Source: Chloroflexota bacterium
GTDB lineage: Bacteria > Chloroflexota > Dehalococcoidia > Lucifugimonadales > JACPCL1
Length of the DNA stretch: 5,803 bases
Direction of reading: 5' to 3'
Assembly: GCA_016210375.1 (NCBI GenBank)
Contig: JACQUH010000255.1
Coordinates: 1-5,803, forward strand
Part shown: piece after piece, positions 4,257 through 5,803 of the stretch
How the letters are laid out: every line of letters starts with the position of its first letter
Position numbering within the stretch: the stretch's first letter is position 1
The notes under the pieces: model-generated
Database searches by the model: none
The model's input: only the letters and a program-made list of their open reading frames with translations
Told to the model about the DNA's origin: nothing
Translations under genes and position numbers: made by a program

Positions 4257-5803
4257 CTACCTCTTGTGCCCGTTGGAGTTCATGGCAGCCAGGACCCTGC
4301 CTGGCGACATGGGCAACTGGTCCATGCGCACCCCAATGGCGTGAGAGACGGCATTGGACATGGCGGCCAGGGGCGGGCAGATGGGCACTTCGCCCACTCC
4401 ACGGACGCCGTAGGGATGGCCAGGGTTGGCTACTTCAACAATGACGGTGTCAATCATGGGCAGGTCCAGAGCCGTTGGCATACGGTAGTCCAGGAAGCTG
4501 GCGTTCATCATGCGTCCCTGGTTGTTGAGGAAGTACTCCTCGTTCAGCGCCCAGCCGATCCCCTGGGCGACTCCGCCCTGGATCTGGCCTTCCACGTAGG
4601 TAGGATGAATAGCCTTGCCGGCGTCCTGCACGGCCGTGTAACGCAGGACAGTGACCTTCCCCGTCTCCGGGTCTACCTCCACGTCGGCGATGTGGACCCC
4701 GAAGGCGGCGCCGGCGCTGCGGGGATTCACCGTGGCTCGTCCCACGATGGGCCCACCCGTGGCATTGAGGCGAGCTGACATCTCGGCGAAGGTGAAGCGC
4801 AGATTGGGGTCAGACTTGTGCCGCAGGGTCCCGTTCCGGTACTCCACGTTATCTGCAGTCACGCTCCAGATGGCAGCGGCCCGCTCAATCATCTGGCGCT
4901 TGATGTCCAGAGCGGCGTCGTGGCAGGCCAGGCCGGACTTGAAGGCAACGCTGCTTCCTCCGGTGACGGAGGTGAAACCTATGGAGTCGGTGTCTCCGAT
5001 GGAAGGTTTGATCCGGTCCACGGGAATCCCCAGCACCTCGGCCATCTGCATAGCGACAGCGGTGCGAGTGCCGCCAATGTCCGGGGAACCCTCCACAAGG
5101 CTCACGGTGCCATCGGGGTTCACACTGGCCACGGCGCTGGCAGGGCCGCTGGCGTTGAACCAGAATCCAGCCGCTATACCCCGTCCACGGTGAGGGCCGC
5201 TGAGCTGGCTGTGGTAGTGGGGATGGTCTTTTGCCGCCTGCAATGTCTCCGCGAAGCCAATCTTGGCATGGACTGGCCCCGTGGCAGTGCGGGTACCCTC
5301 TTTGGCGGCGTTCAGCATCCGGAACTCCAGGGGCTCCATGTCCAGCTTCTCGCACAGGACATCTATGGCGGTCTCCATGGCGAAGGCAGCGGCAGGAGAG
5401 CCCGGCGCGCGGTATGCGACCGACTTGGGAAGGTTAATCACCACGTCCAGGCCCTCTATGTAGGCATTGGGGATGTCATACGGCGCAAAGATGCACCGGC
5501 AGCCCGCGCCCACCGGCGAACCGGGGTACGCCCCGGCCTCATACACCAGATGAGCCTCCGCCGCAATCAGGCGGCCATCTTTCGTGGCCCCCAGCTTCAC
5601 CTTGATATGCGTGCCGGAGGTGGGCCCAGTGCTCTCAAACACCTCGGTACGGTTCATGGTGAGCTTGACAGGATGGCCCCCGCTGGCCCTGGAGAGCAGG
5701 GCGGCAACCGGCTCAAGATAGACCACCAGCTTGCCCCCAAAACCGCCTCCGATCTCCATGGGGATGGCCTTTACCTTGGAAACGGGCACTCCTAGGATAG
5801 TGG
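4257..5803 (-). CDS. Xanthine dehydrogenase-family molybdopterin-binding (large) subunit, 5'-truncated by window edge
   Basis: C-terminal 515 or so residues of the molybdenum-cofactor-binding subunit of a molybdenum hydroxylase. Such enzymes insert water-derived oxygen into C-H bonds of heterocycles, aldehydes or similar substrates and pass electrons to FAD and Fe-S subunits. The frame stays open to the edge: TILG precedes the GTG at 5789 and fits the family motif, so that GTG is not the start. Cofactor motifs are EIGGGFGGK (5730-5756), AYRAPGSP (about 5394-5417), QGGVAQGIGWAL (4545-4580) and GVGE (4389-4400), whose Glu aligns with the active-site base of the family. The AYRAPG loop lacks the CSFR sequence of CO dehydrogenase CoxL, so a CO-oxidising role is unlikely. 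The substrate cannot be told from this part. The gene ends HKR-stop and runs into the MoaD-like gene. Confidence 0.95.
   Translation of the reverse strand, partial: TILGVPVSKVKAIPMEIGGGFGGKLVVYLEPVAALLSRASGGHPVKLTMNRTEVFESTGPTSGTHIKVKLGATKDGRLIAAEAHLVYEAGAYPGSPVGAGCRCIFAPYDIPNAYIEGLDVVINLPKSVAYRAPGSPAAAFAMETAIDVLCEKLDMEPLEFRMLNAAKEGTRTATGPVHAKIGFAETLQAAKDHPHYHSQLSGPHRGRGIAAGFWFNASGPASAVASVNPDGTVSLVEGSPDIGGTRTAVAMQMAEVLGIPVDRIKPSIGDTDSIGFTSVTGGSSVAFKSGLACHDAALDIKRQMIERAAAIWSVTADNVEYRNGTLRHKSDPNLRFTFAEMSARLNATGGPIVGRATVNPRSAGAAFGVHIADVEVDPETGKVTVLRYTAVQDAGKAIHPTYVEGQIQGGVAQGIGWALNEEYFLNNQGRMMNASFLDYRMPTALDLPMIDTVIVEVANPGHPYGVRGVGEVPICPPLAAMSNAVSHAIGVRMDQLPMSPGRVLAAMNSNGHKR

Noticed and set aside
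4818..5795. 325-codon open frame on the plus strand
   Set aside because: It is antisense to the molybdenum hydroxylase gene, whose cofactor motifs are unmistakable. The protein is rich in Gly, Ala, Arg and His without any domain signal.

Overview
This is a GC-rich bacterial window in which every supported gene lies on the minus strand. Read right to left in transcription order, it holds six genes: the C-terminal part of a xanthine-dehydrogenase-family molybdenum hydroxylase large subunit (cut by the right edge), a MoaD-like sulfur carrier, an SlyD-type FKBP prolyl isomerase with a lipoprotein signal, the nucleotidase SurE, a small unrecognised protein that looks like a degenerate zinc-peptidase-fold protein, and an enoyl-ACP reductase of the FabI/InhA type. 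No plus-strand gene is convincing.

Layout. At 3984-5803 the molybdenum hydroxylase and the MoaD-like protein are 6 bp apart. The ribosome-binding site of the second sits on the stop codon of the first, and a clear rho-independent terminator (3922-3959) ends the unit. MoaD-type proteins supply the dithiolene sulfur of the cofactor that such hydroxylases need, so enzyme and cofactor supply are plausibly co-expressed. The other four genes look like separate housekeeping or envelope units: protein folding (FKBP, probably membrane-anchored), nucleotide phosphatase (SurE), fatty-acid elongation (FabI) and the unknown small protein. Three start codons are GTG (FKBP, SurE, FabI). For SurE and FabI the GTG is internal to a longer open frame and is supported by family length, residue numbering and promoter or SD placement.

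Intergenic DNA. The spacers are rich in inverted repeats. One recurring type has a CCCTCTCC core paired with GGAGAGGG (1532-1590 and 2784-2820, with looser relatives at 42-66 and 2884-2899). A second is a 73-bp imperfect inverted repeat (3709-3781) that looks like a dispersed mobile-type repeat. A third is a perfect 24-bp palindrome (2671-2694).

Organism. High GC, hairpin-stuffed spacers and an InhA-like FabI active site suggest a Chloroflexota-type bacterium (Dehalococcoidia or SAR202-like). This is an inference from memory of similar genomes and is not proven. I did not find a new defence system, mobile element or other undescribed multigene system. The most unusual items are the small protein with HQLHH where HExxH would be expected, the lipoprotein form of an SlyD-like FKBP, and the repeat families.
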